A DNA stretch of 64,000 nt from Lentisphaerota bacterium (GCA_015061625.1 SUWG01000006.1:1-64000), one strand, 5' to 3'; numbered from the stretch's first letter, positions 25,605-35,980 are shown. The notes: a model not told the origin generated them from the letters alone. A program made the numbers and translations.

Positions 25605-26567
25605 ATGAGAATTCTTACCGGTATACAGCCATCCGGCACCCCCCATCTGGGCAATTACTTTGGCGCGATGCGTCAGGTTTGCGATCTTCAGGAAAAAGGT
25701 GAATCCTTTCTCTTCATCGCCGACTACCACGCCTTGACCACCAATCCTGAACCGCAACAGCTGCGGGAACGCATCATGAATCTGACTCTCGACTTCCTCG
25801 CCTGCGGCGTGGATACGGAAAAGACCGTCTTTTTCCGCCAGTCCGCCGTGCCGGAAGTTTGCGAATTGATGTGGATACTCAACACCGTCACCCCGCTGGG
25901 CTTCCTCGAAAGGGCGCACAGTTACAAAGACAAGATCGCCAAAGGTTTTCTGCCCAACAACGGTCTCTTTTCCTACCCGGTGCTGATGGCGGCGGATATC
26001 CTGCTTTACAATGCCAACCTCGTGCCGGTGGGCAAAGATCAGAAACAACATCTGGAGATCACCAGAGATCTGGCGATCAAATTCAATAACGAATACGGCG
26101 AAATTTTCACCATCCCCGACGGTTACATTCCGGAACAGGTGGCGATCGTGCCGGGGCTGGATGGGCAGAAAATGTCCAAAAGTTACAACAACACCATTCC
26201 GATTTTCGGCAAGGAAAAGGCGTTGCGCAAAACCGTGATGAGCATCGTCACCGACTGCAAAGGTCTGGAAGAACCCAAAGATCCGGAATCATGCAACGTG
26301 GTCGCCCTCTACAAACTTTTCGCCTCGGAAACTGAACTGGCGGCGATGAAAGAAAAATACCGCGCAGGCAATTACGGTTACGGCCATGCCAAACAGGAAC
26401 TTTTTGAAAAAATGTGGGAATTTTTCGCTCCGATGCGCGCCCGCCGGGCAGAGTTGGAGGCCAATCTGGATTTTGTGGAAGAACTGCTGCGCAAAAACGG
26501 CGAAAAAGCCAGAGCCGCCGCCAGCGTGACTTTGGATAAAGTGCGCACCGCCGTCGGACTCAAATAA
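25605..26567 (+). CDS. trpS: Tryptophan--tRNA ligase
   Basis: A 320-aa class I synthetase of typical bacterial length. ATP-binding motif TPHLGN at 12-17 (HIGH class) and KMSKS at 189-193, with the Trp-pocket segments LFIADYHALT and SYPVLMAADILLY. No leader or T-box is visible in the 47 nt between galK and trpS. Confidence 0.96.
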   Translation: MRILTGIQPSGTPHLGNYFGAMRQVCDLQEKGESFLFIADYHALTTNPEPQQLRERIMNLTLDFLACGVDTEKTVFFRQSAVPEVCELMWILNTVTPLGFLERAHSYKDKIAKGFLPNNGLFSYPVLMAADILLYNANLVPVGKDQKQHLEITRDLAIKFNNEYGEIFTIPDGYIPEQVAIVPGLDGQKMSKSYNNTIPIFGKEKALRKTVMSIVTDCKGLEEPKDPESCNVVALYKLFASETELAAMKEKYRAGNYGYGHAKQELFEKMWEFFAPMRARRAELEANLDFVEELLRKNGEKARAAASVTLDKVRTAVGLK

Positions 26568-26594
26568 ACCGGCAACAAATGTTACATAAAGGAA

Positions 26595-26712
26595 AGGTAA
26601 TGTCTCAAATCTTGTGAATTTCAAAAATGAGTTTGTAAACACTCCTTCTTTAACGCATAGAACATATCACGCAAGTCGTGATTTGTCGCTCCGGGCCTAC
26701 ACGGGTTTGATC
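26595..26712 (+). repeat. Leader repeat L1 (left part)
   Basis: This segment (ATCTTGTGAATTTCAAAAAT, GAGTTTGTAAAC, then a 17-bp inverted repeat ATCACG-N5-CGTGAT at 26666-26682 and ATTTGTC) matches the GH78 leader at 36058-36135. In this copy an IR1 element follows; in the GH78 leader it does not. The 320-bp spacer 26568-26888 has no gene. Confidence 0.65.
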
Positions 26713-26845
26713 CACACGGCGGATGGATTGCGAGCCAAGGTCGAAGTTAAACCAAGGCGAAAATGAGGGAGTGTAGTAAACCTACTCGACCGAATTTGAG
26801 TCCGACGGTTTGACAAGAGATTGGCCGCAAGACGCCGCCGCAAGT
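26713..26845 (+). repeat. IR1 palindromic element, copy f
   Basis: CGGCGGATGGATTGCGAGCC to GATTGGCCGCAAGACGCCGC, with core GAGGGAGTGTAG-n-CCTACTCGACCGA and GTTTGACAAGAGATTGG. It interrupts leader repeat L1. Confidence 0.8.
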
Positions 26846-26888
26846 TTGATTTTTCACAGAAATGAGACAATAACAAAGGAAATAAAAA

Positions 26889-27542
26889 ATGAAAAGTTAC
26901 ACCATCAAAAAGTCAGCCGCCCCTGTCAAACTGGATGCCGGTTGGGATTCTGAAGTCTGGGGCAATGCCAATGAGGTCAAAGTTGAGTTCGGTTTCGACC
27001 GCAACAGCGATCACACGCCGGATGTGCGGATCAAAATGCTCCATGACGGCGACAACATCTGCGGGCTTTTCCGGGTGGAAGACCGCTACATCCTCGCCAA
27101 AGCCCTCAAAGATCAGGATATGGTCTGCCGGGACAGCTGCGTGGAATTTTTCGTCAAACCCGCCGGTGCCGACTGCTACTTCAATTTTGAGATGAATTGC
27201 GGCGGCACGTTCCTGCTTTACTGCTGTAAAGACCTTTTCACCAAAGATTATCTGGTCATTCCGGATGAAGATATGAAAACTTTCGGCCGTTACCACACGC
27301 TGCCGCACATCATCAACGAGGAGATCACCGAACCGACGACCTGGTATCTGGGCTTCGCCATTCCGGTTGCGTTCTTTGAGAAATATGCCGGCAGTAAAAA
27401 GCCCCTTTCCGGTCAGAAGTGGACGGGCAACTTCACCAAATGCGCCGACTGCACTTCCCACCCGACCTGGTTGAGCTGGATGCCGCTGACCAAATGCAGT
27501 TTCCATATGCCCGAACAATTCGGCGAATTCATCTTTGAGTGA
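26889..27542 (+). CDS. CBM9-like carbohydrate-binding protein, cytoplasmic
   Basis: A 217-aa protein that is a single CBM9-like beta-sandwich: DAGWDSEVWGNANEVKVEFG (the strand that opens the fold), RIKMLHDGDNICGLFRVED, SCVEFFVKPAGADCYFNFEM and the late TKCSFHMPEQFGEFIFE. CBM9 modules bind reducing ends of glycans. No signal peptide is present, which is odd for a binding module; it may bind oligosaccharides inside the cell. AAAGGA site. It is followed 12 nt later by the Nudix gene, and shares its leader with the GH78-like gene. Confidence 0.78.
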   Translation: MKSYTIKKSAAPVKLDAGWDSEVWGNANEVKVEFGFDRNSDHTPDVRIKMLHDGDNICGLFRVEDRYILAKALKDQDMVCRDSCVEFFVKPAGADCYFNFEMNCGGTFLLYCCKDLFTKDYLVIPDEDMKTFGRYHTLPHIINEEITEPTTWYLGFAIPVAFFEKYAGSKKPLSGQKWTGNFTKCADCTSHPTWLSWMPLTKCSFHMPEQFGEFIFE

Positions 27543-27554
27543 GGAGTTCCCCCC

Positions 27555-28133
27555 ATGAAACCGGTGATCGACCGCAGTGAATTGCTTTGCAGCGGGAAAT
27601 TTCTCGCTTATAAAAAACTTTACTATACCGATGCCAGAGGCGTGGCCCGGCATTGGGAAGCGGTCGATCGCACCGGCAGCACCGGAGCGGCGCACGCCGT
27701 TTTCATCGTGGCAAAGATCGTGCCGGATAATGAAGTGGTTCTCGTGCGCCAGTTCCGTCCGCCCGCCGGAAAACTGATGGTGGAATTCCCCGCCGGTTTG
27801 ATCGATCCGGGCGAAAGTGCCGGATCCACCGCCATCCGGGAACTTTATGAGGAAACCGGATTTGAGGGAAAAGTGCTTTCCTGTACTGCGGGCGGTTACA
27901 GTTCACCGGGCATGACCGGGGAATCGATCATTCTCGCCGCCATGGAGATCGACGGGGAAAAATATCCCGGCGGCATGATCCCGCCCAACCATCAGGAAGA
28001 GTGCGAAAATATCGAAGTTTTCCGGGTGAAGATCGGAGAACTTGACCAATTCATCCAAAAAATGGAAAGCGAAAATTGCGGTATCGACAGCAAAATCTAT
28101 ACCGCATTGGCGTTCCGCAGTTTCGGTTGGTAA
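27555..28133 (+). CDS. Nudix hydrolase (ADP-ribose pyrophosphatase-like)
   Basis: A 192-aa Nudix protein. The Nudix box GX5EX7REUXEEXGU reads GLIDPGESAGSTAIRELYEE followed by TGFEG, preceded by VVLVRQFRPPAGKLMVEFPA, the ADP-ribose/sugar-nucleotide subfamily pattern. It probably cleaves ADP-ribose or nucleotide sugars to monophosphates. The stop is one base before the uvrA ATG. Confidence 0.88.
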   Translation: MKPVIDRSELLCSGKFLAYKKLYYTDARGVARHWEAVDRTGSTGAAHAVFIVAKIVPDNEVVLVRQFRPPAGKLMVEFPAGLIDPGESAGSTAIRELYEETGFEGKVLSCTAGGYSSPGMTGESIILAAMEIDGEKYPGGMIPPNHQEECENIEVFRVKIGELDQFIQKMESENCGIDSKIYTALAFRSFGW

Positions 28134-28134
28134 G

Positions 28135-30975
28135 ATGATCGAAAATATCATTATCAAAGGCGCAAGTCAGCACAATCTGAAAAATGTGGATCTGACGATC
28201 CCCCGCAATCAACTGGTGGTCATCACCGGGTTATCCGGTTCGGGGAAATCTTCATTGGCTTTCGACACGCTCTACGCCGAGGGACAGCGGCGTTATGTGG
28301 AAAGTTTATCCGCCTACGCCCGGCAGTTCCTCGACCTGATGCAGAAACCCAAAGTCGAACATATCGAGGGTCTCGCTCCGGCTATCGCCATTGAGCAGCG
28401 CAGTGCCGGCGGCACCCCCCGCTCCACCGTGGCGACCGTAACGGAAATCTACGATTATCTGCGTCTGCTTTACACCCATTGCGGCACTCCGCACTGTCCG
28501 GAATGCGGCAAAGAACTCGCCTCGCAATCCGCCGAAGCGATCACCTTGCAACTGCTGGCTCTGGATGAGGGGATCAAACTTTCCATCCTCGCTCCGGTGG
28601 TTTCCGGACGCAAAGGCGAACACCGGGATATTCTGGAAAAGTTGCGCTCCGACGGCTTCGTCAGAGCAAGGATCGACGGCAAGATCGTGGTGCTGGAAGA
28701 TTTTGAAGATATCCCGGAAAAAAATCTGCGCCACACCATCGAAGCGGTCGTTGACCGCTTGAAAACCGGCAATATCGACCGTTCACGCCTGACCGATTCC
28801 GTGGAAACTGCCTTGAAACACGGCAACGGCGTTTTGACTGCGGTGATGGAAAAAGATGGTGAAACAACTGAAAAAAGTTTCTGTGAAAAACTGGCCTGTA
28901 TCGATTGCGGCATTTCTTTCGGTGAAATGCTGCCGAGAAACTTCAGTTTCAACTCCCCTTACGGCGCGTGCAAATGCTGTAACGGGCTGGGTATCCAACT
29001 GTGTATGGATCCGGAAAAGGTGGTTCCCGACCCCAAACTTTCCATAAAAAACGGAGCGATCCCCGGCTGGCGCAGAGGGCCCCGGCATCTTATCATATAT
29101 TACAATATGATGTTGCGCAAATTTTCCGAACAATTCGGTGACACTTCGCTATTGAGTGTGCCGTTTGAGAAACTGCCCGCCGACTTCAAAAAACAACTGC
29201 TTTTCGGCACCGGGGATAAAAATCTGGAATTCGACTACTATATGCACGGCAAAAAATATCACTGGGCCAAACCATTCGAGGGAGTGCTGGAAAATTTGCG
29301 CCGCCGCATGATCGAAACCGAGTCGGAATCGGTGAGGGAAAGACTGGCGGCTTACCAGAGTCCGCGCACCTGCCCGGAGTGTCACGGGGCAAGACTCAAT
29401 CCGGCGGCTCTCGCCGTCACCGTCGGCGGCAAAAATCTGGCGGAATTCAACGCCATGAGTATCGTTCAGGCCAGAGAATTCATCGGAAGTATGCAATTAT
29501 CCGCCGAACACACCGTGATCGCCGCCGATATCGTCAAAGAGATCCACAGCCGTCTGACCTTTCTCTGTGATGTGGGGTTGAATTATCTGACCCTTGACCG
29601 GGTGAGCAGTACCCTTTCCGGCGGCGAGGCCCAAAGAATAAGATTGGCTACTCAACTGGGGTGCGGTCTGGTCGGCGTATTGTATATTCTGGATGAACCA
29701 TCCATCGGTCTGCATCAGAAAGATAATGATATGCTCCTTGCCACGCTGGAAAAACTCCGCGATCTGGGCAACAGCGTAGTTGTGGTCGAGCATGACCTTG
29801 ACACGATCGCCAGAGCCGATTTCCTCGTCGATCTGGGCCCCGGTGCGGGAGTCAACGGCGGAGAGATCGTCGCCATCGGTACTCCGGCGCAGATCCCCGG
29901 ATTTCCCCGGTCGCTTACCGGAGATTTCCTCGCCGGCAGACGGCAGATCGCCATTCCGGAGCAGCGGCATCCGGGCAACGGCAAATTCATCACCGTCAAA
30001 AAAGCGGCGTTTCACAATTTGAAAAATGTGACCGTCAAATTCCCCCTCGGCACGCTGACTTGTGTCACCGGGGTTTCCGGTTCGGGGAAATCCTCGCTGG
30101 TCAATGGTATTTTAGTGCGTGCGCTCAATGCGGCCATGGATATCAAGGATGAGCCGGTCGGCAAATGTGAAGCCGTCGAAGGGCTGGAAAATGTGAATAA
30201 AGCGATCGTGATCGATCAAAGTCCCATCGGCCGCACACCCCGCTCCAATCCGGCGACTTACACCGGAGCATTTGACATTATCCGCAAACTTTTTTCGGAA
30301 TTGCCCGAAGCCAAAATGCGCGGATATTCCCCCGGCAGATTCAGTTTCAACGTCAAAGGCGGCCGCTGTGAGGAGTGTTCCGGTGACGGCATCAAGCGGA
30401 TCGAAATGCAGTTCTTGGCCGATGCCAATGTCACTTGCACCGCCTGCGGCGGCAAACGCTTCAACAATGAAACATTGATGGTGCGCTACAAAGGGTTGAA
30501 TATCCACGAAGTGCTGGAACTTTCCATCGATCAGGCCGTGGAATTATTTGCCACGATCACGCCGTTGAAACGCAAATTGCAGACCTTGCAGGATGTGGGG
30601 CTGGGATACTTGAAACTCGGTCAGAGTGCCACCACCTTATCCGGCGGCGAGGCCCAGAGAGTGAAACTGGCCGCCGAACTTTCCCGGATCCCCAGAGGAC
30701 ATACGGTATATATTCTGGATGAACCGACCACCGGACTGCATCTGGCGGATATCGACCAACTGCTCAAAGTGCTTTTCCGCCTGCGGGATATGGGCAACAG
30801 CGTGATCGTCATCGAACACAATCTGGATGTGATCAAAACCGCCGACCATATCATCGATATCGGTCCGGATGGCGGCGATGAGGGCGGCAGGATCGTGGCC
30901 ACCGGTACGCCGGAGGAGATCGCCGCCAAAAAGAACTCCCATACCGGGCGTTTTCTGAAACAGTATTTCAAGTAA
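28135..30975 (+). CDS. uvrA: UvrABC system protein A
   Basis: A 946-aa ABC-type DNA damage sensor for nucleotide excision repair. Walker A (1) [20 protein letters not shown] near the start; first zinc module CPECGK; signature [16 protein letters not shown] with [13 protein letters not shown]; Walker A (2) [13 protein letters not shown]; second zinc finger CEECSGDG and CTACGGKRF; signature (2) [16 protein letters not shown] and [14 protein letters not shown] chose ATG 28135, which follows the Nudix stop by one base; an upstream in-frame start lies inside the Nudix gene. Confidence 0.97.
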   Translation: MIENIIIKGASQHNLKNVDLTIPRNQLVVITGLSGSGKSSLAFDTLYAEGQRRYVESLSAYARQFLDLMQKPKVEHIEGLAPAIAIEQRSAGGTPRSTVATVTEIYDYLRLLYTHCGTPHCPECGKELASQSAEAITLQLLALDEGIKLSILAPVVSGRKGEHRDILEKLRSDGFVRARIDGKIVVLEDFEDIPEKNLRHTIEAVVDRLKTGNIDRSRLTDSVETALKHGNGVLTAVMEKDGETTEKSFCEKLACIDCGISFGEMLPRNFSFNSPYGACKCCNGLGIQLCMDPEKVVPDPKLSIKNGAIPGWRRGPRHLIIYYNMMLRKFSEQFGDTSLLSVPFEKLPADFKKQLLFGTGDKNLEFDYYMHGKKYHWAKPFEGVLENLRRRMIETESESVRERLAAYQSPRTCPECHGARLNPAALAVTVGGKNLAEFNAMSIVQAREFIGSMQLSAEHTVIAADIVKEIHSRLTFLCDVGLNYLTLDRVSSTLSGGEAQRIRLATQLGCGLVGVLYILDEPSIGLHQKDNDMLLATLEKLRDLGNSVVVVEHDLDTIARADFLVDLGPGAGVNGGEIVAIGTPAQIPGFPRSLTGDFLAGRRQIAIPEQRHPGNGKFITVKKAAFHNLKNVTVKFPLGTLTCVTGVSGSGKSSLVNGILVRALNAAMDIKDEPVGKCEAVEGLENVNKAIVIDQSPIGRTPRSNPATYTGAFDIIRKLFSELPEAKMRGYSPGRFSFNVKGGRCEECSGDGIKRIEMQFLADANVTCTACGGKRFNNETLMVRYKGLNIHEVLELSIDQAVELFATITPLKRKLQTLQDVGLGYLKLGQSATTLSGGEAQRVKLAAELSRIPRGHTVYILDEPTTGLHLADIDQLLKVLFRLRDMGNSVIVIEHNLDVIKTADHIIDIGPDGGDEGGRIVATGTPEEIAAKKNSHTGRFLKQYFK

Positions 30976-31053
30976 AATAAGGCACTTTTTACATAAATCT
31001 GCCAAACAGCCGTCGGGAAATTCAATTTTTTTCAAAAAATTTCATTTTTGCTC

Positions 31054-31082
31054 TTGCAAATTCATACTTCCGTGTGTATAAT
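31054..31082 (+). promoter_or_regulatory. Promoter of the frameshifted pseudopilin gene
   Basis: TTGCAA at 31054-31059, 17-bp spacer, perfect TATAAT at 31077-31082. The words CTCTTGCAAA and TATAAT are shared with the promoter of the second GntR-like gene at 61485-61516. Confidence 0.75.
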
Positions 31083-31132
31083 TAATCCAGGTTCCCTTCA
31101 AACAACCCTATTTTAAGAAAGGACAATGAAGC

Positions 31133-31892
31133 ATGTATTTACTCTCCAATTGGAGAGTAAACCTGCGCAGGTTTACTCTCCAATTGGAGAGTAAACCTGC
31201 GCAGGTTTACTCTGATCGAACTCCTCGTCGTCATCGCCATCATTGCAATTCTGGCGGCGATATTGCTCCCGGCCCTCAATTCCGCCCGTGAACGCGGCCG
31301 TGCTGCCAACTGTGTCAGCAATACCAAACAGATGGGTACGATGCTGCAAAACTACACCGCCGATCACGATGATTATGTGGTGACTGCCAAGCGTTACAAC
31401 AACTATACCTGGGCGGCACTCACCGTGGCTTATGGTTACCTGGAGCGCAATCTGCTCGTCTGTCCGTCAATCACTGATGGTGAATATGTTTCAACTCTTA
31501 CTCAATCCACGCCGGGAAAAAGCGGGGCGATGTGGCAGTGGAATTATGCGTTTTACGGCATAAACTGTGCCATAGGCAGCAATTCTGTTGAAACCAATGA
31601 TGAAACAACCGTACCGACATTGAAACTCAGCAGTGCCACTGTTCCCACTCAAACCATGGCGTTTGCCGACAGCTACTGCAGAGACATCGGTCAAACCCAC
31701 GGGTGGAGTCTGTTGTCGAAAAACGGTCTCGGCAGTGGCGGTATCGCAGAAAGGCACAACAATCAGGCGGCACTCGTTTTCCTCGATGGTCACACCGAGT
31801 TATGGGAAAAAGCCGACACCCGGGTACGTGGAGAAAGCAGCAGCGTTACCTATAAAGACCTCAAACATATGAATCCGCATTACTCCAATTGA
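31133..31892 (+). pseudogene. H-X9-DG pseudopilin, out of frame (possible phase-OFF state)
   Basis: The frame from 31211 on encodes [28 protein letters not shown] and the H-X9-DG motif ([14 protein letters not shown]) intact to the stop at 31892. At its N-terminus two 34-bp repeats (31146-31213) put the start codons out of frame. From ATG 31126 the frame stops at 31192-31194. ATG 31133, 9 nt after AAAGGA, also reads the wrong frame past the second repeat. With one repeat, ATG 31133 would give [20 protein letters not shown] in frame. No ATG, GTG or TTG serves the pilin frame as it stands. The promoter is perfect, so this looks like a recent or reversible event. The GH42-like gene starts 4 nt later. 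Confidence 0.8.
31138..31213. repeat. 34-bp tandem repeat made of alternating palindromes
   Basis: Arms TTTACTCT and its inverse AGAGTAAA alternate (three and two copies) around two self-complementary spacers, CCAATTGG and CCTGCGCAGG. So 31138-31161 is a perfect 24-bp palindrome and 31154-31179 a perfect 26-bp palindrome overlapping it, and the whole is duplicated (31146-31179, 31180-31213). The repeat lies in the codons just before FTLIELL. Confidence 0.9.
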
Positions 31893-31896
31893 TACT

Positions 31897-34800
31897 ATGA
31901 AAAAGTTTCTTTTTCTCTCTGTTTTTGCTGTTTTGACCGCGGCGGCGGCTGATCTTTCGGTTTTTCCGGAAAAAATGATCCATCCGATGACCGGATTCGA
32001 GCGCTGGCAGTGCGGCAAAGATGCCATTACCATGCTCCAAAACAAACCTTATGCGTGGAGTGCCACCGTGCCGGTGGCATTTGACGCTCCGGAGTACCGT
32101 TACTTCAATATGGAATTATCCGGCGACCGCGATGTCACCGACGGTATTCTTGCCATCTATTTCCTCAATGAGGGCGAGAGAAGTTTCCGTGATAACAAGT
32201 ACTGCCGCACCCGCTTTTCTCTGACCAAAGATAATAAAGCGGTCGTTTCGGTACCCCTGACCGGCAATGCATGGCAGGGCAAAATCACCGGATTCCGCTT
32301 CGATCTGGGCGGCGGCAAGAATGTGAATTGGCGGATCACCCGGATGTGGTTTTCCGAAGCACTCTCGCCGGATGCCAATGGGGACTTTTCAGTATTTCCC
32401 GGTTCAAGCCCCGTCCGGGCGATGGTGGGATTCAAAAGTTTTGTGCTCAGAGACGGTGCGATCCATGCCGAGCAGAGTCAGGCCTACTCCTACACTGCCG
32501 CAGTCACCCTGGGTATCAAGGCCGGAGATTACGGATTTTTCAACATCCTGGTCGAAAGCCCCACTGACGCTTCCGGTGAAGTAAGCCTTTACTTTACCCA
32601 TCCGGGCGAAAAAGGATTTTCCGCGGCAAACTATCTGCGGAGTGCTTTCAATGTGGAAGCCGGCAGATTGCAGGTAATTTCCATTCCGCTGAATAAATCC
32701 CAGTGGCAGGGGATCATCGCTTCATGCCGTTTTGACCTTTCCACCAAACCGGGGCAGCAGTGGATCATCCGCCGGGTGTGGTTTTCCAAAGACCGCCCGA
32801 TAGCATTCCGCAATACCCGGATGTATCTGCCGGTTGCCTCCGGGCAATCGGTGACGGAATTACGCTACGACTTGCTCTTTTCCAGACGTTACAGTTTTTC
32901 ATGGGATACTGCCGGGGCCCCCGGCAGTTGCACAGTAAAATTTTACGATGCCAATGACCGGTTGCTCGGTCAGGTAAACAATTCCGGAAAACCGGAACTT
33001 TTTTTTTCACCGCCTGATACCGCCACTTACTGCCGTATAGAAGTCACCGCCGGCAATGGCGAATTGAGCAATTTCAAACTCAAAGATGCCGGCAAAGCTC
33101 CCGGTGATGCCTGGCAATCAAACTGGATCTGCCATCCGCAGATACGCTCCACCAAAGGGGTCACTTACTTTGCCTACCGCCGTGACTTCGATCTGACTGC
33201 TCTGCCCGCAGAAGCGAGGATCCAGCTGACTGCCGATGACGGTCAATATATTTATATCAACGGGCAATACATCGGCGGCAGGGACTCCGGCTGGCAGCAG
33301 ACCGCACTTTATACGATCACCCCGCTGCTCAAAACCGGTAAAAACACCATCGAAATAAGAGTCCGTAACGAAAACGGCCCGACTGCTCTGATCGCCGAAG
33401 TGCGTCTGGATATGCCCGATGGTCAGACCGTGGTGATCCCCAGCGACAAAAATTACATAGTTGTCCCCATTGAGGATAAAATCGTGCCGGGCGGCGTGGA
33501 TTATTCCGGAGCCGTTGCCGCTTGTGAACTGGGCATCCCCCCGATCGCCCCGTGGCACAGCGTGGCATATTTCGCTTTGAAACGGCGCATACCGTTTCAG
33601 ATGACGGAGCAGAATTTGAAGTTTGAAAACGGCAGGATCACCGGTTCGATCAAACTGCAGAATCTCAATGACGGTACTATCCAACTGCAGATTTCCGGCG
33701 GAAATACCGTTTACGGCCGCTATCAGGCAAATATCCGGAATTCCATAGCGGAAGTGGATATCGATGTGGCGGATCTGCATCTTTTCCCCGGCGATTACAC
33801 GCTCTTTCCCGATCCGCAGTCTTTTGCCTGCGATACGCCGGTACTGACCTTTACGGTTCCCCGGTCTCCGGTAGAAACCGTGCCCCGTTTCAGTATGGAT
33901 AGTTCCCGCGGCTATGTGCAGTTGATGCGTAACGGCGAACCGGTGTGGATGGGTTTATTCAAATCCGCCCGCGAAAGCCAGTTGTCAGGTGCTTACTGGC
34001 AGGCGAATTACCGGATACTCTTTTTCGGCACCGCCATGGGGGGATCCAGCGGTTCCAATTCCGGCAGATACTGGCTCGGCCCGCAAAGGTACGATTTCAC
34101 TGACATCGATACCCGGCTTGAAGCATTCTTACGCAGATATCCGGATGCACTGCTGATCGTCACCGCCGGTATCGACGGACCGAAGTGGTGGTGCGATGCC
34201 CATCCGGAAGAGTGCGTCTGTTTTGAGAACTCCGGTCACCCGGAAGGCTTGACCAGTCCGGCATCCGCCCAATGGCGGCAATCCAGTACGGCGGCTTTCC
34301 GGGAACTGATCCGGCACATGGAAAAAAGTCCTTATGCTTCACGCATCATCGGCTACCGCATTCAGGCACATTGCGACGGCGGCGAATTTCAATATCTGGG
34401 TACCTGGCAGAATAAATATGCCGATTACAGTCCGGCAATGTTAAGTTATTTCCGGCAATTCCTCCGTGACCGCTATCAAACCGATGCGGCGTTGCAACAG
34501 GCCTGGCACAACCCATCCGTCACGCTGGATACGGCTCAAATCCCCACCGGCAGAGAACGGGCCGCAGCCGAGTTTTTCGTTTTCCGTGACATGGATAAGG
34601 CCAGAAATGTGATGGACTTCACCGACTGTCTCTCCGATGCGATGGTCACAGGAGCGATGCTCCATTTGCAGGTGATCCGGGATGAAGCACCGGGCAAACT
34701 GGCCGGACTTTACGGCGGATATGTATTCTTTTACGGCGGCTTCCAATTGCTCAACAGTTCCCATGCCAACTACGGCAAACTTTACCGCTCAAGACTGGCG

Positions 34801-35955
34801 GATTTCATCTGTTCACCGCAGGATTACTTCCAGCGGCGGGTCGGCTGGCCCGGTGGTCATCACGGCCCATCCGTGGGAACCCAGCTTTACAATTTGAGTT
34901 ACATGGATGAAAATGACACCCGTACCATCCTCTGTGCCCCCGGAGGATACCGGCACGTCGATTCCATGCACGAAACCATCGGCGTTCTGAAACGGGATTT
35001 CATTCTGCAATTGACCAAAGGTCTGGGCAATATTTTCTACGATCTGGCCGGCGGCTGGTTTGAGAATGATGCCATGCTCGATGCCATGCGGGTCATGAAT
35101 GAGATCGGGACAATGGCACAGAATATCCCCGGTTTCCGCCGGGGACAGGCGGCATTTCTGTACGATGCCGGTTCCATCCACCGTTTGAGTCTGCCCAATA
35201 CTCCCATCATCGACGCCATCCGCCGGGATATGCGGCGCAATCTGGGCTGGTCGGGCATCACCACCGATCAGTATCTGCTTGAGGATCTCATGCAGGACAA
35301 CTTCCCGGAATACGACTGCTATATCCTGCCCAATGTATTTGCCCCATCCGAAGCCATGCGGCAATTGATCGCTTCCAAACTCAATAAACCGGGCAAACTG
35401 ATAATTTTCGGTTATGCTCCGGGGGCATTCCGGGAAAATGCGGGCAGAATCGACCTTGAGGCCATGCGTGAATTGACCGGAATCAACTTCGGCGTGACCA
35501 TGGAAGAAGAAAAACGGCAGGTGCGTTTGAATGACGGTACGTCATTCGGTGACGGCAGTCAATTCGGTCCGGCCTTTTATATCGACGATCCCTCGGTGGA
35601 GGTGTTGGGCAGATTCACCCGGAATAACCGGGTGGCCATCGCCCGTAAACAACTGCCTTCCGGAGCGACGGTGATCGTAACGATGCTGCCGGAAATGACC
35701 CCGGCACTTTTCCGGAGCATTTTCCGTCAGCATAATATACACATATTCTGCGAGACAGAAGATCCGGTCTATTACGATGGCCGTTTCATTGCGATCCACG
35801 CCAATATCAGCGGCAAAAAAGTGTTGCGTCTGCCGGAGAACCGGCCGGTCTACGACCCGTTCCGCAAAAGGGTGGTCAGCAACGGCACGCAGGTCATCGA
35901 ATTGGAAATGGAGCGTGGACAAACGGAAATATTCATGCTTTCGCTCCCGCAATGA
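31897..35955 (+). CDS. Giant secreted GH42-like (GH-A clan) glycoside hydrolase
   Basis: A 1352-aa exported enzyme (signal peptide 1-18). Two tandem ~130-aa beta-sandwich repeats (about 19-153 and 161-297: SVFP...FRFDL...ITRMWFS and SVFP...CRFDL...IRRVWFS) are followed by a rhamnosidase-N-like lectin domain (about 410-530, ADDGQYIYINGQYIGG). A TIM-barrel catalytic region (about 650-1290) has GH42-like landmarks: RNGEPVWMGL, GPKWWCDAHPEE, IIGYRIQAHCDGGEF, FLRDRYQTDAALQQAW. The usual acid/base Asn-Glu after the IIGYxI strand is not present as NE; Glu in GGEF may replace it. It follows the frameshifted pseudopilin by 4 nt. Likely acts on galactoside- or rhamnose-containing glycan. Confidence 0.78.
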   Translation: MKKFLFLSVFAVLTAAAADLSVFPEKMIHPMTGFERWQCGKDAITMLQNKPYAWSATVPVAFDAPEYRYFNMELSGDRDVTDGILAIYFLNEGERSFRDNKYCRTRFSLTKDNKAVVSVPLTGNAWQGKITGFRFDLGGGKNVNWRITRMWFSEALSPDANGDFSVFPGSSPVRAMVGFKSFVLRDGAIHAEQSQAYSYTAAVTLGIKAGDYGFFNILVESPTDASGEVSLYFTHPGEKGFSAANYLRSAFNVEAGRLQVISIPLNKSQWQGIIASCRFDLSTKPGQQWIIRRVWFSKDRPIAFRNTRMYLPVASGQSVTELRYDLLFSRRYSFSWDTAGAPGSCTVKFYDANDRLLGQVNNSGKPELFFSPPDTATYCRIEVTAGNGELSNFKLKDAGKAPGDAWQSNWICHPQIRSTKGVTYFAYRRDFDLTALPAEARIQLTADDGQYIYINGQYIGGRDSGWQQTALYTITPLLKTGKNTIEIRVRNENGPTALIAEVRLDMPDGQTVVIPSDKNYIVVPIEDKIVPGGVDYSGAVAACELGIPPIAPWHSVAYFALKRRIPFQMTEQNLKFENGRITGSIKLQNLNDGTIQLQISGGNTVYGRYQANIRNSIAEVDIDVADLHLFPGDYTLFPDPQSFACDTPVLTFTVPRSPVETVPRFSMDSSRGYVQLMRNGEPVWMGLFKSARESQLSGAYWQANYRILFFGTAMGGSSGSNSGRYWLGPQRYDFTDIDTRLEAFLRRYPDALLIVTAGIDGPKWWCDAHPEECVCFENSGHPEGLTSPASAQWRQSSTAAFRELIRHMEKSPYASRIIGYRIQAHCDGGEFQYLGTWQNKYADYSPAMLSYFRQFLRDRYQTDAALQQAWHNPSVTLDTAQIPTGRERAAAEFFVFRDMDKARNVMDFTDCLSDAMVTGAMLHLQVIRDEAPGKLAGLYGGYVFFYGGFQLLNSSHANYGKLYRSRLADFICSPQDYFQRRVGWPGGHHGPSVGTQLYNLSYMDENDTRTILCAPGGYRHVDSMHETIGVLKRDFILQLTKGLGNIFYDLAGGWFENDAMLDAMRVMNEIGTMAQNIPGFRRGQAAFLYDAGSIHRLSLPNTPIIDAIRRDMRRNLGWSGITTDQYLLEDLMQDNFPEYDCYILPNVFAPSEAMRQLIASKLNKPGKLIIFGYAPGAFRENAGRIDLEAMRELTGINFGVTMEEEKRQVRLNDGTSFGDGSQFGPAFYIDDPSVEVLGRFTRNNRVAIARKQLPSGATVIVTMLPEMTPALFRSIFRQHNIHIFCETEDPVYYDGRFIAIHANISGKKVLRLPENRPVYDPFRKRVVSNGTQVIELEMERGQTEIFMLSLPQ

Positions 35956-35980
35956 TACGACAGTTAAAAAAAGTTTTTTC

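Noticed and set aside
31126-31194. Short 22-residue peptide from ATG 31126 as a leader peptide
   Set aside because: The ATG is only 2 nt from the AAAGGA site and the peptide is just the read-through of the palindromic repeats; ATG 31133 is better placed.
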